64,000 bases of DNA from Halorubrum sp. CBA1229 (lineage in GTDB: Archaea; Halobacteriota; Halobacteria; Halobacteriales; Haloferacaceae). Position 1 is the first letter of the stretch, and the number at the start of each line of letters is the position of its first letter. Below, one piece after another: positions 5,747 to 13,825 of the stretch. The notes beneath the pieces were generated by a model. The model searched no databases. It was given only the letters and a program-made list of their open reading frames with translations, and was not told the DNA's origin. The stretch spans positions 310,001-374,000 of the forward strand of contig NZ_CP054585.1 in assembly GCF_003721435.2 (NCBI RefSeq), written 5' to 3'. The position numbers were made by a program, and so were the translations under genes.

Positions 5747-5809
5747 GCGACCGTCGAGTCGGAGCGTTGCTTCGCCAGGAACTCGCAGGTTCAAATCCTG
5801 TCGGTGGCG
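5747..5809 (+). ncRNA. Reduced tRNA-like element with T-arm but one merged arm
   Basis: Acceptor GCGACCG (5747-5753) pairs with CGGTGGC (5802-5808), with one G/G mismatch. A T-arm GCAGG-TTCAAAT-CCTGT is present. The roughly 31 bases between them can form only one arm, closed by CGAGT/ACTCG and containing GGAGC-GTT-GCTTC, instead of separate D and anticodon arms. A competing hairpin TGGCGA/TCGCCA spans 5745-5777. At 63 bases it is too short for an ordinary archaeal tRNA. Confidence 0.4.
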
Positions 5810-5836
5810 CAGTCCATCGAGAACATCCCGGACAAA

Positions 5837-5897
5837 GAGCGTACGAGAGGACGCTCGACACCGGTCCCGCTCCGACGGTTTTCCGGTCGCCGTGTCG
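5837..5897 (+). ncRNA. Structured spacer with two hairpins
   Basis: GAGCGT-ACGAGAGG-ACGCTC (5837-5856) is a perfect 6-bp hairpin. CGACAC (5856-5861) pairs with GTGTCG (5892-5897), with CGACGG/CCG-type pairing around TTTT inside. There is no tRNA signature. It may be a processing element or another array unit. Confidence 0.3.
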
Positions 5898-5912
5898 CCA
5901 GTGGCCGTCGAT

Positions 5913-5967
5913 CTGGAGCGCTACGTCGATAGCACGCTACGGGGTCGAATCCCGTCTGTCGCTCCAG
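5913..5967 (+). ncRNA. Minimal tRNA-like element (acceptor, mini-arm, T-arm)
   Basis: CTGGAGCG (5913-5920) pairs perfectly with CGCTCCAG (5960-5967). Inside are a small hairpin GCTA-CGTCGA-TAGC (5920-5933) and a T-arm-like hairpin ACGGG-GTCGAAT-CCCGT (5939-5955), where the first loop base is G rather than T. No anticodon arm exists. This 55-base unit resembles the acceptor/T-arm half of a tRNA, which is the part mimicked by bacterial Y RNA tRNA-like modules. Confidence 0.42.
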
Positions 5968-5986
5968 GAATTGTCCGGCCACTTGT

Positions 5987-6061
5987 GTTCCCGTAGCTCA
6001 GTCAGGACAGAGCACCGGCCTTCGAAGCTGGGTGTCGCACGTTCGAATCGTGCCGGGACCC
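5987..6061 (+). tRNA. tRNA-Arg(TCG)
   Basis: A complete cloverleaf with canonical U8-A9, D-arm GCTC/GAGC with GG in the loop, anticodon arm CCGGC-CTTCGAA-GCTGG (anticodon TCG) and T-arm GCACG-TTCGAAT-CGTGC. Acceptor GTTCCCG/CGGGACC has one mismatch at the second pair. The overall sequence recalls bacterial or viral Arg tRNAs. It is the last tRNA of the array, about 115 bases before the TROVE gene. Confidence 0.78.
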
Positions 6062-6062
6062 T

Positions 6063-6165
6063 CCAGCCAAGCGACGCGAGGCTGGGATCGGGGAGTTTCC
6101 CCGTGATACTCGCTGCTCACAGAGCGTGTGGGCATCTGCGGTCGGAGTCGCCTGTTGCGGCTCCG
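6063..6165 (+). promoter_or_regulatory. Hairpin-rich leader of the TROVE gene
   Basis: Three hairpins lie between the Arg tRNA and the TROVE start codon. They are CCAGCC/GGCTGG (6063-6085), CGGGGA-GTT-TCCCCG (6089-6103), and GGAG-t-CGC with GCG-g-CTCC (6144-6165), the last ending nine bases before the ATG. They may separate the RNA array from the mRNA or let the Ro-like protein bind its own message. This function is a guess from position. Confidence 0.35.
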
Positions 6166-6174
6166 GGTGATAGG

Positions 6175-7704
6175 ATGGAATTCAACACGCCAAAGCAAAC
6201 GGTCGCGGAGGCAACGCGGACCACCAACTACGAAGGTGGGGAAGCGTTCGAGCCTGCCGACCCTCGACTGGCATTGTACAAGCGCACGATTAATCAGCTG
6301 CTGGAAGGGTCGTTCTATGAGTCCGATGACGAGCAGTTGGCTGCTGTCGTTCACCGGTTCGACGCCGCCGCAGACGACGACCCGGTGTTCGTCCTGAAGC
6401 TCGCGGCCTACGCGCGGCAAGAGCTCTACTTACGGGACATCCCACAAGTACTGCTCGTGCTGGCAGCCAACGACGACCGGTTCAAAGATGAGTCCGATGA
6501 GTCGGTCATCCGCGAGTGGGCACCGGCGATCATCCAGCGGATGGACGAAACAGCGACCGCGCTGGCTGTCCACGATCAGCTGTTCGGCGGAACTGCGCCG
6601 TGGCCGCTTCGACGCGGGGTCGAGGACGCGCTCGTTGAGATGGCTGACGCCTACACGCTGAGCAAGTACGACCTATCGCGGCGTGAGGTGACGCTGTACG
6701 ACGTCTTCAACCGCGTTCATCCCACGCCCGTCGACGACGAACAGGAAACGCTCTTCGAGCGGTTCATGTACGGCGACCTCGACGACTATCCCGACGTCGA
6801 CTCGTTGCCAGCGCCGAACACGTGGGAGACGGTCATTTCTGAACGTGGCAACACCCGAGACGCCTGGGAACTGCTCATCGAGGACGACGAGTACACGCTA
6901 CCCATCTTCGCGTCGATCCGGAACCTCCGGAATATGCTCGAAGCCGGCGTTCCGGAGGACACCGTCGTGGATCACCTCGACCTGGAGGCCGTCCGACACG
7001 CGCCGCTGTACCCGTTCCGGTACTACCAGGCCTACACCGCGCTGCAAGACGCGGATGTCCAGGCACCGACGGTCGAGCAGTGGCTCGAAGAGGCAATTGA
7101 TGTCGCAGTCGAGACGGTGCCCAACGGATTCGGCGATACCTTCGTCGCGGTCGACCTGTCGGGATCGATGGATCATCCACTGTCCGCGAACAGCACGCTC
7201 CGATTGAAGGAGGTCGGTGCGTTGTTCGGTGCGATCCTAGCCGACCAAGGTGCCGAGGTCGGCGGGTTCGGTGACGACTTCCAGACCGTTCCGATGCACG
7301 TTGACGAACCAGTACTACAGCGTCAAGCGGCGGTGTTGGCCATCGACGATGACGTCGGGAACTCGACAAACGGTTGGAAGGCGATCAAGCACCTCCACGA
7401 CAGCGGTGATACTGTTGAACGGATCGTCGTGTTTACCGATATGCAGATCTGGGACAGCACGCCGTTCACAGCGCGCGATACCCAAACAATCAAGGACGCA
7501 TTCGATGCGTATCGAGACGAGGTGGCTGCGGATACCGCGCTGTATCTCGTCGATCTCGCGGCCTATGGCGACCTCGTGACGCCAGAAGGCTACGAGAACG
7601 TCTACAACATCTCGGGGTGGTCTGAGAACGTCCTCTCGTTCATCGAACACGCCGAGAATCCGACACAGGTCATCGATGAGATCGAGACGTTCGAGCCCTC
7701 GTAA
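6175..7704 (+). CDS. rsr: TROVE-domain / vWA protein, archaeal Ro60 (Rsr) homologue
   Basis: A 509-residue protein. The first 310 residues match the HEAT-like TROVE fold of Ro60: TNYEGGEAF near residue 17, then repeats such as VFVLKLAAYARQELYLRDIPQ. Ro60 is a ring that binds single-stranded ends of misfolded RNA in its hole and Y RNAs on its rim. The C-terminal third is a von Willebrand A domain with a full MIDAS set: DLSGS at 327-331, T398 and D422. Human Ro60 and Deinococcus Rsr are slightly longer. The ATG at 6175 was chosen because longer in-frame starts run through the upstream tRNAs. The gene follows the RNA array on the same strand. It is probably a cytosolic RNA-binding chaperone or RNase adaptor. 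Confidence 0.9.
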   Translation: MEFNTPKQTVAEATRTTNYEGGEAFEPADPRLALYKRTINQLLEGSFYESDDEQLAAVVHRFDAAADDDPVFVLKLAAYARQELYLRDIPQVLLVLAANDDRFKDESDESVIREWAPAIIQRMDETATALAVHDQLFGGTAPWPLRRGVEDALVEMADAYTLSKYDLSRREVTLYDVFNRVHPTPVDDEQETLFERFMYGDLDDYPDVDSLPAPNTWETVISERGNTRDAWELLIEDDEYTLPIFASIRNLRNMLEAGVPEDTVVDHLDLEAVRHAPLYPFRYYQAYTALQDADVQAPTVEQWLEEAIDVAVETVPNGFGDTFVAVDLSGSMDHPLSANSTLRLKEVGALFGAILADQGAEVGGFGDDFQTVPMHVDEPVLQRQAAVLAIDDDVGNSTNGWKAIKHLHDSGDTVERIVVFTDMQIWDSTPFTARDTQTIKDAFDAYRDEVAADTALYLVDLAAYGDLVTPEGYENVYNISGWSENVLSFIEHAENPTQVIDEIETFEPS

Positions 7705-7824
7705 CTGTCCAGTGGCCCACGACGAGTAGCGGGGGAGAGATCAGAGACAGACTCGCTGGTGTCTCGGATCTTGAGTCGATCAGACGAATCAACTAAGCCG
7801 TTCAGAATTGTACTCGCCTCGGAT

Positions 7825-8547
7825 ATGCCCTACAGCGACGAGGAGTTGCTTGAGGATATCCGTGCCGTCGCAGCGATCGTCGAGCGAGCGCCCTCCCTGC
7901 AGGATTACCGTGACCACGGCGAGTACGCCGCAACGACGATCACGCGCCGGTTCGACTCGTGGCAGGACGCCGTCGCCCGCGCCGGCTTCGAGCCGCATGC
8001 CGCTGAGAGTGAACTCCCAACGGAAGAGTTGCTCGCCGAACTGCGGCGGCTCGCCGATGACCATGACCAACGCCCGACAGCCGAGCTCATGAACGATGAG
8101 GGCCAGTACTGAGTGTCGACATATCGTCGGCGGTTTGGATCGTGGGCAAACGCGCTTGCCGAAGCCGGCTTTGAGCCCGCAGACGCCCGGACGGCTGCAC
8201 AGATTTCCGAAGCCGACCTCTTGGCAGAACTGGACCGGATGGCCACCGCCAAAGGTGAGACCCCAACGTTCCAGGAGATGGAGACTGACGGCGCGTACAG
8301 TCCACGGACGTATGTCGACCGATTTGGCTCGTGGACCGACGCGCTTGACGCTGCCGGCCTCGAACCCCGCGAGTCCGGCAGAGTGAGCGACGCGGACCTG
8401 CTCACGGAGCTTCGTCGGTTGCGCGATGCGCTCGGTACAGAACCAGTCGCCGATGATGTGCGTGAGCGGGGCGAGTATAGCCTCGCAACGTATCAACGCA
8501 GATTCGGATCCTGGTCAGACGCCAAAGACGCCGCGTTCGACGAGTGA
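7825..8547 (+). pseudogene. Helix-repeat protein (homing-endonuclease-associated repeat type), interrupted by TGA
   Basis: Four repeats of about 55 residues share the pattern LLxELRRL...G-x-Y-S-x-x-TY-x-RRFGSW-x-x-A-x-x-AGFEP, as in the repeats linked to homing endonucleases and found in many haloarchaeal DNA-binding proteins. The first frame stops with TGA at 8110-8112. The same frame resumes at once with VSTYRRRFGSW and runs to 8547. The TGA falls where the sister repeats have Ser (GAYS, GEYS), so a single TCA-to-TGA change explains it. The likely start is ATG 7825. It is either a recent pseudogene, two half-proteins, or a read-through case. Confidence 0.7.
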
Positions 8548-8735
8548 TCCCAACGCGACAACGCACGAGGTGGCTGGCCGGAAACGCTGAAATCGCCTTC
8601 GAAAACGGTCTAGCTAGTGTGTCGACAGTAGCTAAATGCGTCTTGCTGGAGAGAGTCGACAAATGACTTCATAGCTTTCTCGCTACGGGACCGCGAGTTC
8701 AATACTGATCGCCCACTGCCAGGCGTTTGTTACCT

Positions 8736-8993
8736 CTACTTAGCCCGAGAATCTCCAAGAATCCCATAAAATTGCCCAACACGATACGCGGCAAAGGCAC
8801 TAAATACAATCGGAGTCGCGATAAAGAAAATCAGGAGAACCTCTTCACGCGTCAACAATCCGGTGATCGCATTTTTGCTGACACTAGGTAATCCCGCGAG
8901 GATAATGGGGACGAACAAGAGGATACTGAACATTAACGCAGCCGTCAAGCGCGTGTATGGCCAGATTCTGTCACCACTATCTGTAGATGACAT
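8736..8993 (-). CDS. Small membrane protein linked to the ATP-grasp fusion
   Basis: An 85-residue protein with two hydrophobic segments, around residues 15-35 and 50-72, and no signal-peptide cleavage motif. The start at 8993 (MSSTDSGDR) is fixed by a one-base TAATG overlap with the stop codon of the upstream ATP-grasp gene, a sign of translational coupling. No family is recognised. It probably forms a complex with the membrane part of its neighbour. Confidence 0.7.
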   Translation of the reverse strand: MSSTDSGDRIWPYTRLTAALMFSILLFVPIILAGLPSVSKNAITGLLTREEVLLIFFIATPIVFSAFAAYRVGQFYGILGDSRAK

Positions 8994-10690
8994 TAGGCCT
9001 TCACCTCGGAACGGATTTCGCTTTCTGCCGAGGTTTGTGTGAACGTCTCCCAATCCTGTTTCGCCCATTCTTGAGCGCGCCGGACGCGATCGGGTGCAGA
9101 TTGGAATTGGCCGTGATCGCCGTGTTCTTCGACATAGCGAAGACGACGAAGCAAGCCGTCCATATTCGCGTTTTGGATGCCCAGGCCAGGACGCCGGTTC
9201 ACTTCGAGCACCATCGGCCCGTTGGCCTCATCAAAGACAATATCAACACCAGCGAATCCAAGCCCGCTGGAGATCGCAGCGCGAGAGGCCATCGCAAGCA
9301 CCGCTTCCCACTCCGGAATGGCGAACTCGAGGTCGGCCCCCGTATCAGGATGAGACTGGATGAACGCATCGCGAGTCTGCTGGTAGCCACCGGACGCTTC
9401 GCCAGTGAGAATATCGATAGCGACGGCGACAGCACCGGTATGGATGTTGGCGGTCCCGTTTGATTCGTTGGTAGGAAGTCGGACCATCGACATCACAGGG
9501 AACCCCTGGAGGGTGATGACTCGAAGGTCGGGCACTCCACCCGTCGTTCGGTCTGCAAGCAGGCCATCGGGTGTGATGAAACCCTCGACAAGCGCCACCC
9601 TCCGAGCACCGTAGTCACCGACACCACCAACGCAGATCTTCCGAGTGTGAGCCACAATCTCCTCAGCCGTCAGCCGCCCACGATTCGTGAGGAACTCGTT
9701 GGTCGCTTCGTCTCGACCACGAACGACGAGTATGTCGCGGCCACCATACCCGTCGATCGGCTTGATAGCGAAGGTCGGTTGCGTCTCGATAAGGGTCCGT
9801 AACTCATCAAAATCGGATTCGTCTTCAGCGATAAGATACGTAGCCGTTGTGGGGATCGAGAGCCCGTGAAGGGTCTTTTTCATCTCGCCTTTATTGAACT
9901 GCGCCATAATCGGCGCGGGATTGTATTTGTTGATGAACTCCCGATTCCTGACTCGCATCGTGAGGACATCACCAGTGTTGTCTTTTCCGAGAGAGCGTCG
10001 TAACTCTCTGAATCGGAGATATTCGCCAAGCCGGACGTCAGTGAGCGTCCCGAGAGCAATATTGATGGCGACGAGCGCGACCCAAAGCTCCGGCGAGTGG
10101 ATGACGAGTGTGACGAGGGGTTCGAAGGTGATAATCACGAACGCCGCAGCGATTCCAATAAGGGTAGCAGCGAGGCGCCGCGTCGCGGGCACCCACCCAG
10201 TTTCGGTGAGGCTCCCGACAAAGCGCTCGGCGTACCACGTCGTCAACACGACTGGGAAGAGAATAACCGCTTGAAGCGACGGGATATCTTGGAGTTGCCC
10301 AGCGGCTTCGATAACAAATAAGCCAATAGCTGCGACGACAAGGAGTGACGCCACCCGGTGAGGTGTTCCGAGGTTCAAATCACTAATCGCAACACGGGCG
10401 AGTGCCGTGAGAACGAAGATGTACGCGATAACGAGAAAGCCCCAGAATGGCCCAACAACGACCCACGAAAAGGCCAGAATAACGGGACCGAATACACCAA
10501 AGGTGCTCATTCCAATTTCGTTCCGGAAGACGGCGATAACTGTCCCAGCGATCATCAACCGGAAGGCAAAGTCGAGATCTTCGGCTACCGGAACGAACAG
10601 CGCAGAGTTGCTCCGTAGGAACACAGCAACAACCATTAAGCCGAACAGAAGCACCACACTGGGGAGGTGCTGTTTAACATTCAGATCCAT
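8993..10690 (-). CDS. 7-TM membrane domain fused to RimK/alpha-L-glutamate-ligase-like ATP-grasp
   Basis: A 565-residue protein. Residues 1-220 hold about seven hydrophobic helices, like the 7TM module that is found fused to inactive transglutaminases. Residues 240-560 form an ATP-grasp ligase domain with AIKPIDGYGGRDILVV (nucleotide-binding lysine and glycine loop) and a metal-binding E-x-N in VLEVNRRPGLGIQN. In bacteria I recall the 7TM protein and the alpha-L-glutamate-ligase homologue as separate neighbouring genes; here they are one chain. The expected chemistry is ATP-dependent ligation of an amino acid or peptide at the cytoplasmic face of the membrane. The substrate is unknown. Confidence 0.8.
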   Translation of the reverse strand: MDLNVKQHLPSVVLLFGLMVVAVFLRSNSALFVPVAEDLDFAFRLMIAGTVIAVFRNEIGMSTFGVFGPVILAFSWVVVGPFWGFLVIAYIFVLTALARVAISDLNLGTPHRVASLLVVAAIGLFVIEAAGQLQDIPSLQAVILFPVVLTTWYAERFVGSLTETGWVPATRRLAATLIGIAAAFVIITFEPLVTLVIHSPELWVALVAINIALGTLTDVRLGEYLRFRELRRSLGKDNTGDVLTMRVRNREFINKYNPAPIMAQFNKGEMKKTLHGLSIPTTATYLIAEDESDFDELRTLIETQPTFAIKPIDGYGGRDILVVRGRDEATNEFLTNRGRLTAEEIVAHTRKICVGGVGDYGARRVALVEGFITPDGLLADRTTGGVPDLRVITLQGFPVMSMVRLPTNESNGTANIHTGAVAVAIDILTGEASGGYQQTRDAFIQSHPDTGADLEFAIPEWEAVLAMASRAAISSGLGFAGVDIVFDEANGPMVLEVNRRPGLGIQNANMDGLLRRLRYVEEHGDHGQFQSAPDRVRRAQEWAKQDWETFTQTSAESEIRSEVKA

Positions 10691-11088
10691 GAGTTCCCTC
10701 GTGAATTCCAGAGTATGAGATGGTTAATTGCCCCACCGCCCGAGGAGAGAACGCTCAGACATCGATCTGTTTGATAGCACTGAATAGACATTATCTACTG
10801 TCGTAATGCGATTTGAGTACTTAAATTAGCCTTTTGTATACAGAGGTCAGAGAAGCATAATCTCTCTCGAGTAACCGGAACTGCAACCTTCACAATTGTC
10901 AGCCGGCGGACGGTGTACCGAGCCGAATCGTGGCCCGTGGACTGCCGTGAGATGACTAATTAGCGGTCCGTCATAAGCCCATAATATTATCTTGTCGAGG
11001 TAATTCTCTGGGTCGTGTCGAAGTCGTCAGCAAACGAATTGACTAAGCGCAAGTTTTTCGCTGTAGTGAGGGAACACTGTCCGCACAC
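10691..11088. other. Intergenic region, divergent promoters expected
   Basis: About 400 bases between two divergent genes. AT-rich patches occur around 10795-10850 and 10975-11000 and may hold the promoters. No ORF, repeat or convincing RNA structure was seen. Confidence 0.4.
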
Positions 11089-11910
11089 ATGGACGTGACC
11101 GAAGACGCGGTCCAAGACATCTGCACGGACGCGGTCTTCGAGCGCGGCGAGACCTACCTCGCAGAGAACCGCATCCGCGAGATCCACCGCGTCGACGCCA
11201 CCGTAACCGCCGTCGTGAGTGGAAGCCACCAGTACAATATTCGCGTCGATCTCGCGGCCGATAGGTTCGATCCGTGGTGTGAGTGCCCCTACGACGGACC
11301 GGGAGCGTGCAAGCACGTCGTTGCCGTGCTGCTTCGGTGTGTCGACGAGGTTCCGACCGACGAGGGCGACCGACTCGACGCCGCGCTTGACGCTGCCGAC
11401 GCGGACGATTTGCGAGCGTTCCTCCGTGAGACGCTAGCGACCGACGCCGCCCTCCGCGAGCAGTTCTTTGCCCGGTTCGGCGAATCCTCGACACGCTCGG
11501 TCGACGAGCTACGCGCCGCCATCGACCGGCGGTTTGAGGAGACCAACCCGGAGTATTACGTCGTCTTCGAGCCGATCGACTTCTCGGAGTGGTTCAATCT
11601 CGCGACCGAGTACCGCGAGCAGGGCCGAGACGCGCCGGCAGCCGCAGTCTATCGGGCGCTCGTCGAGGCACTCGACGGCAACATGGAGCGCGTCGACGGC
11701 GCGTACGATCACTTCTCACAAGCGTTCACACGAGCGCTCGACGGCTACGTCGACTGTGCCACAACTGTAGACCGAGAGACCGACGGAGCCACAGACGCCG
11801 TCGCCTTCCTCGAGGAACGAGTGGAGTCGGGAACGCCGTTTCTCGCTGATCAGTTCGAGCGTGCGGCGACCGAACTTCGAGAGAAACTGGCGGAGAGATC
11901 TGACGGCTGA
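11089..11910 (+). CDS. SWIM zinc-finger protein
   Basis: A 273-residue acidic protein. Near residue 64 it has the SWIM metal-binding signature C-x-C-x(n)-C-x-H in WCECPYDGPGACKHVVAVLL. SWIM fingers bind DNA or proteins and occur with SWI2/SNF2 ATPases and Rad51-paralogue partners. No helicase gene is adjacent here. The remainder, residues 95-273, is helical and probably TPR-like, with FNLATEYREQGRDAPAAAVYRALVEAL in the middle. The function is unknown beyond a likely regulatory or adaptor role. Confidence 0.8.
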   Translation: MDVTEDAVQDICTDAVFERGETYLAENRIREIHRVDATVTAVVSGSHQYNIRVDLAADRFDPWCECPYDGPGACKHVVAVLLRCVDEVPTDEGDRLDAALDAADADDLRAFLRETLATDAALREQFFARFGESSTRSVDELRAAIDRRFEETNPEYYVVFEPIDFSEWFNLATEYREQGRDAPAAAVYRALVEALDGNMERVDGAYDHFSQAFTRALDGYVDCATTVDRETDGATDAVAFLEERVESGTPFLADQFERAATELREKLAERSDG

Positions 11911-11963
11911 GTGGGCTCGACAGGGCAACACAGTCGGTGCCAGTCCGCATCCGGCCGCATTTC

Positions 11964-13823
11964 CTACTCAACCGTCACACTCTTCGCCAGATTTCGCGGC
12001 TTGTCGATCGGCCGGCCCTTCTCGTTGGCGACGTGGTACGCGAACAACTGAAGATACACGTTCGCCACCAGCGGCTCGACGATTCCCACGTCAGGCACGT
12101 CAAAGGACACATCGAGCGTGTCGTACTCGTCGCCTTCCGAGACACAGCCCAGCGCGGGCGCCCCACGCGTCTGCGCTTCGGTGACGTTGTTCATCGTCTC
12201 GGCGGCGCGTGCACCCTCTGTCAACACCGCCAACACGGGCGTGTCGGGTGTCACCAGCGCCAGCGGCCCGTGCTTGAGCTCGCCGGCGGCGAACCCCTCA
12301 GCGTGGTCATACGAGATCTCTTTGAGCTTCAACGCGCCCTCCAGTGCCACGGGCACACCGAGCGCCCGCCCGACGAAGAAGAACGCCTCGCTGTCCTGGT
12401 ACTCGCGAGCAGCCTCCCGCACCTGCGTCTCCTCGTCGAGCACCTGCTGGACCGCGCCGGGTAACCCCTGCAGATCCTCTAACACGGAGCGCGCGTCCGC
12501 GGCCCCGAGCGCCCCCCGATCGCGGCCGACGGCCACCGCGAGCATCGCGAGCGTCGCCACCTGCGAGGCGAACGTCTTCGTCGCGGCCACACCGATCTCC
12601 GGGCCGGCCCGGATGAACGCGGTGCCATCCACTTCGCGTGTCACCGTACTCCCCAAGGTGTTCGTCACGGCGAAGGTCCGCGCGCCGGCAGCGTTCGCCC
12701 GCCGGACCGCGCCGAGTGTATCGGCCGTCTCCCCGCTTTGGGTGACCGCGACGACGAGCGTGCGGTCGGGCGTCCGGCCCGCGCCGAACTCGTACTCGCT
12801 GGCGATCTCGACGGTCGCACGCACCCCCGCGAGCTCCTCGAACAGCTGGGCAGCGTACCGGCCCGCATAGTATGAGGTCCCACAGGCGACGACCCGAATC
12901 TCCTCGAGATCGGCGAGGAAGCCCGGCGGGAACGAGACGTCGAGATCCACGTCGCCAGCGTCGACATCCAAGCGTCCGGTAAGCGTCTGGCGAAGCGCGG
13001 AGGGCTGCTCGTGGATCTCCTTGCGCATGTAGTGGTCGTAGCCGCCCTTCTCGGCGGCGTCGGCCTCCCACGTCACGGTCTCGATCTCACGGTCGACCGG
13101 CTCCCCACTGGCGTAGATGTCGACGCCGTCGGCTGAGAGCGCCGCCACGTCGCCGTCTTCGAGATACGTCACGTCGCGGGTGTGATCGAGGAACGCCGTC
13201 ACGTCGCTGGCGACGAACGCCGCGTCCTCGCCCCGGCCCAACACCAGGGGGCTCCCGCGACGCGCGACGACGATCCGGTCGTCGTCTTCCCGCACGGCAC
13301 AGATCGCGTAGCTTCCCTCCAACCGGTCCTCGACGCGCTGGACCGCGGCCAACAGATCGGCGTCGGGGTCAGCGGCCAGCGCCTCCTCGATGAGGTGCGG
13401 GATGACCTCGGTGTCAGTGTCACTTGTGAACCCGTGATCCGCCAGCTCCGCTTTGAGCGTCTCGTGGTTCTCGACAATCCCGTTGTGGACGACAGCGACG
13501 TCGCCTACACAGTCGGTGTGGGGGTGCGCGTTCGCGTCTGTCGGCGGCCCGTGCGTGCTCCAGCGCGTGTGGCCGACGCCGTGGGTCGCGTCGGGCACCT
13601 CGGGCACTGTTAGCCCGTCGACCTCGCCGGAGCGTTTCGCGACGGTGAGCCCGCTGGAGTCGCCCACGAGCGCGACGCCCGCAGAATCGTACCCACGGTA
13701 CTCGAGATTCTTGAGCCCGCGGTGCACGATATCGCCGACACTGTCAGCGCGACCACCGTCGCCGGCCGTCTCGTCCTCACCCGCAGCGACGCCAGCACCG
13801 ACGTATCCGATAATGCCACACAT
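11964..13823 (-). CDS. glmS: Glutamine-fructose-6-phosphate aminotransferase (isomerizing)
   Basis: At 619 residues it has the normal length for GlmS. It starts MCGIIGYVGA, so Cys2 becomes the N-terminal glutaminase nucleophile that releases ammonia. The C-terminal half has two SIS sugar-isomerase domains with TQSGETADTLGAVR (phosphate binding) and ends KSVTVE, the usual GlmS tail. It makes glucosamine-6-phosphate from fructose-6-phosphate and glutamine, the entry step to UDP-GlcNAc. Three bases separate it from the upstream nucleotidyltransferase gene on the same strand, so the two form an operon. Confidence 0.95.
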   Translation of the reverse strand: MCGIIGYVGAGVAAGEDETAGDGGRADSVGDIVHRGLKNLEYRGYDSAGVALVGDSSGLTVAKRSGEVDGLTVPEVPDATHGVGHTRWSTHGPPTDANAHPHTDCVGDVAVVHNGIVENHETLKAELADHGFTSDTDTEVIPHLIEEALAADPDADLLAAVQRVEDRLEGSYAICAVREDDDRIVVARRGSPLVLGRGEDAAFVASDVTAFLDHTRDVTYLEDGDVAALSADGVDIYASGEPVDREIETVTWEADAAEKGGYDHYMRKEIHEQPSALRQTLTGRLDVDAGDVDLDVSFPPGFLADLEEIRVVACGTSYYAGRYAAQLFEELAGVRATVEIASEYEFGAGRTPDRTLVVAVTQSGETADTLGAVRRANAAGARTFAVTNTLGSTVTREVDGTAFIRAGPEIGVAATKTFASQVATLAMLAVAVGRDRGALGAADARSVLEDLQGLPGAVQQVLDEETQVREAAREYQDSEAFFFVGRALGVPVALEGALKLKEISYDHAEGFAAGELKHGPLALVTPDTPVLAVLTEGARAAETMNNVTEAQTRGAPALGCVSEGDEYDTLDVSFDVPDVGIVEPLVANVYLQLFAYHVANEKGRPIDKPRNLAKSVTVE

Positions 13824-13825
13824 AG

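Noticed and set aside
3590-6061. Arg-rich ORFs overlapping the tRNA array on both strands
   Set aside because: Translations follow the RNA stems, start and stop inside tRNAs, and have no protein-like pattern.
4067-6061. CRISPR array
   Set aside because: Units differ in sequence and length, fold as tRNAs or hairpins, and show no constant repeat with regular spacers. No cas gene is present.
5767-6174. N-terminal extension of the TROVE reading frame
   Set aside because: The frame is open upstream but runs through tRNA-like RNAs and the Arg tRNA. The TROVE-like sequence begins at the ATG at 6175.
8110-8112. Suppression of the TGA by one of the array tRNAs
   Set aside because: No element in 4067-6061 shows a TCA anticodon, so array-encoded UGA suppression is not supported.
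3300-8700. Provirus or integrative plasmid
   Set aside because: The tRNA-rich accessory block looks acquired, but no integrase, capsid, replication gene or att-like direct repeat was found in or around it.
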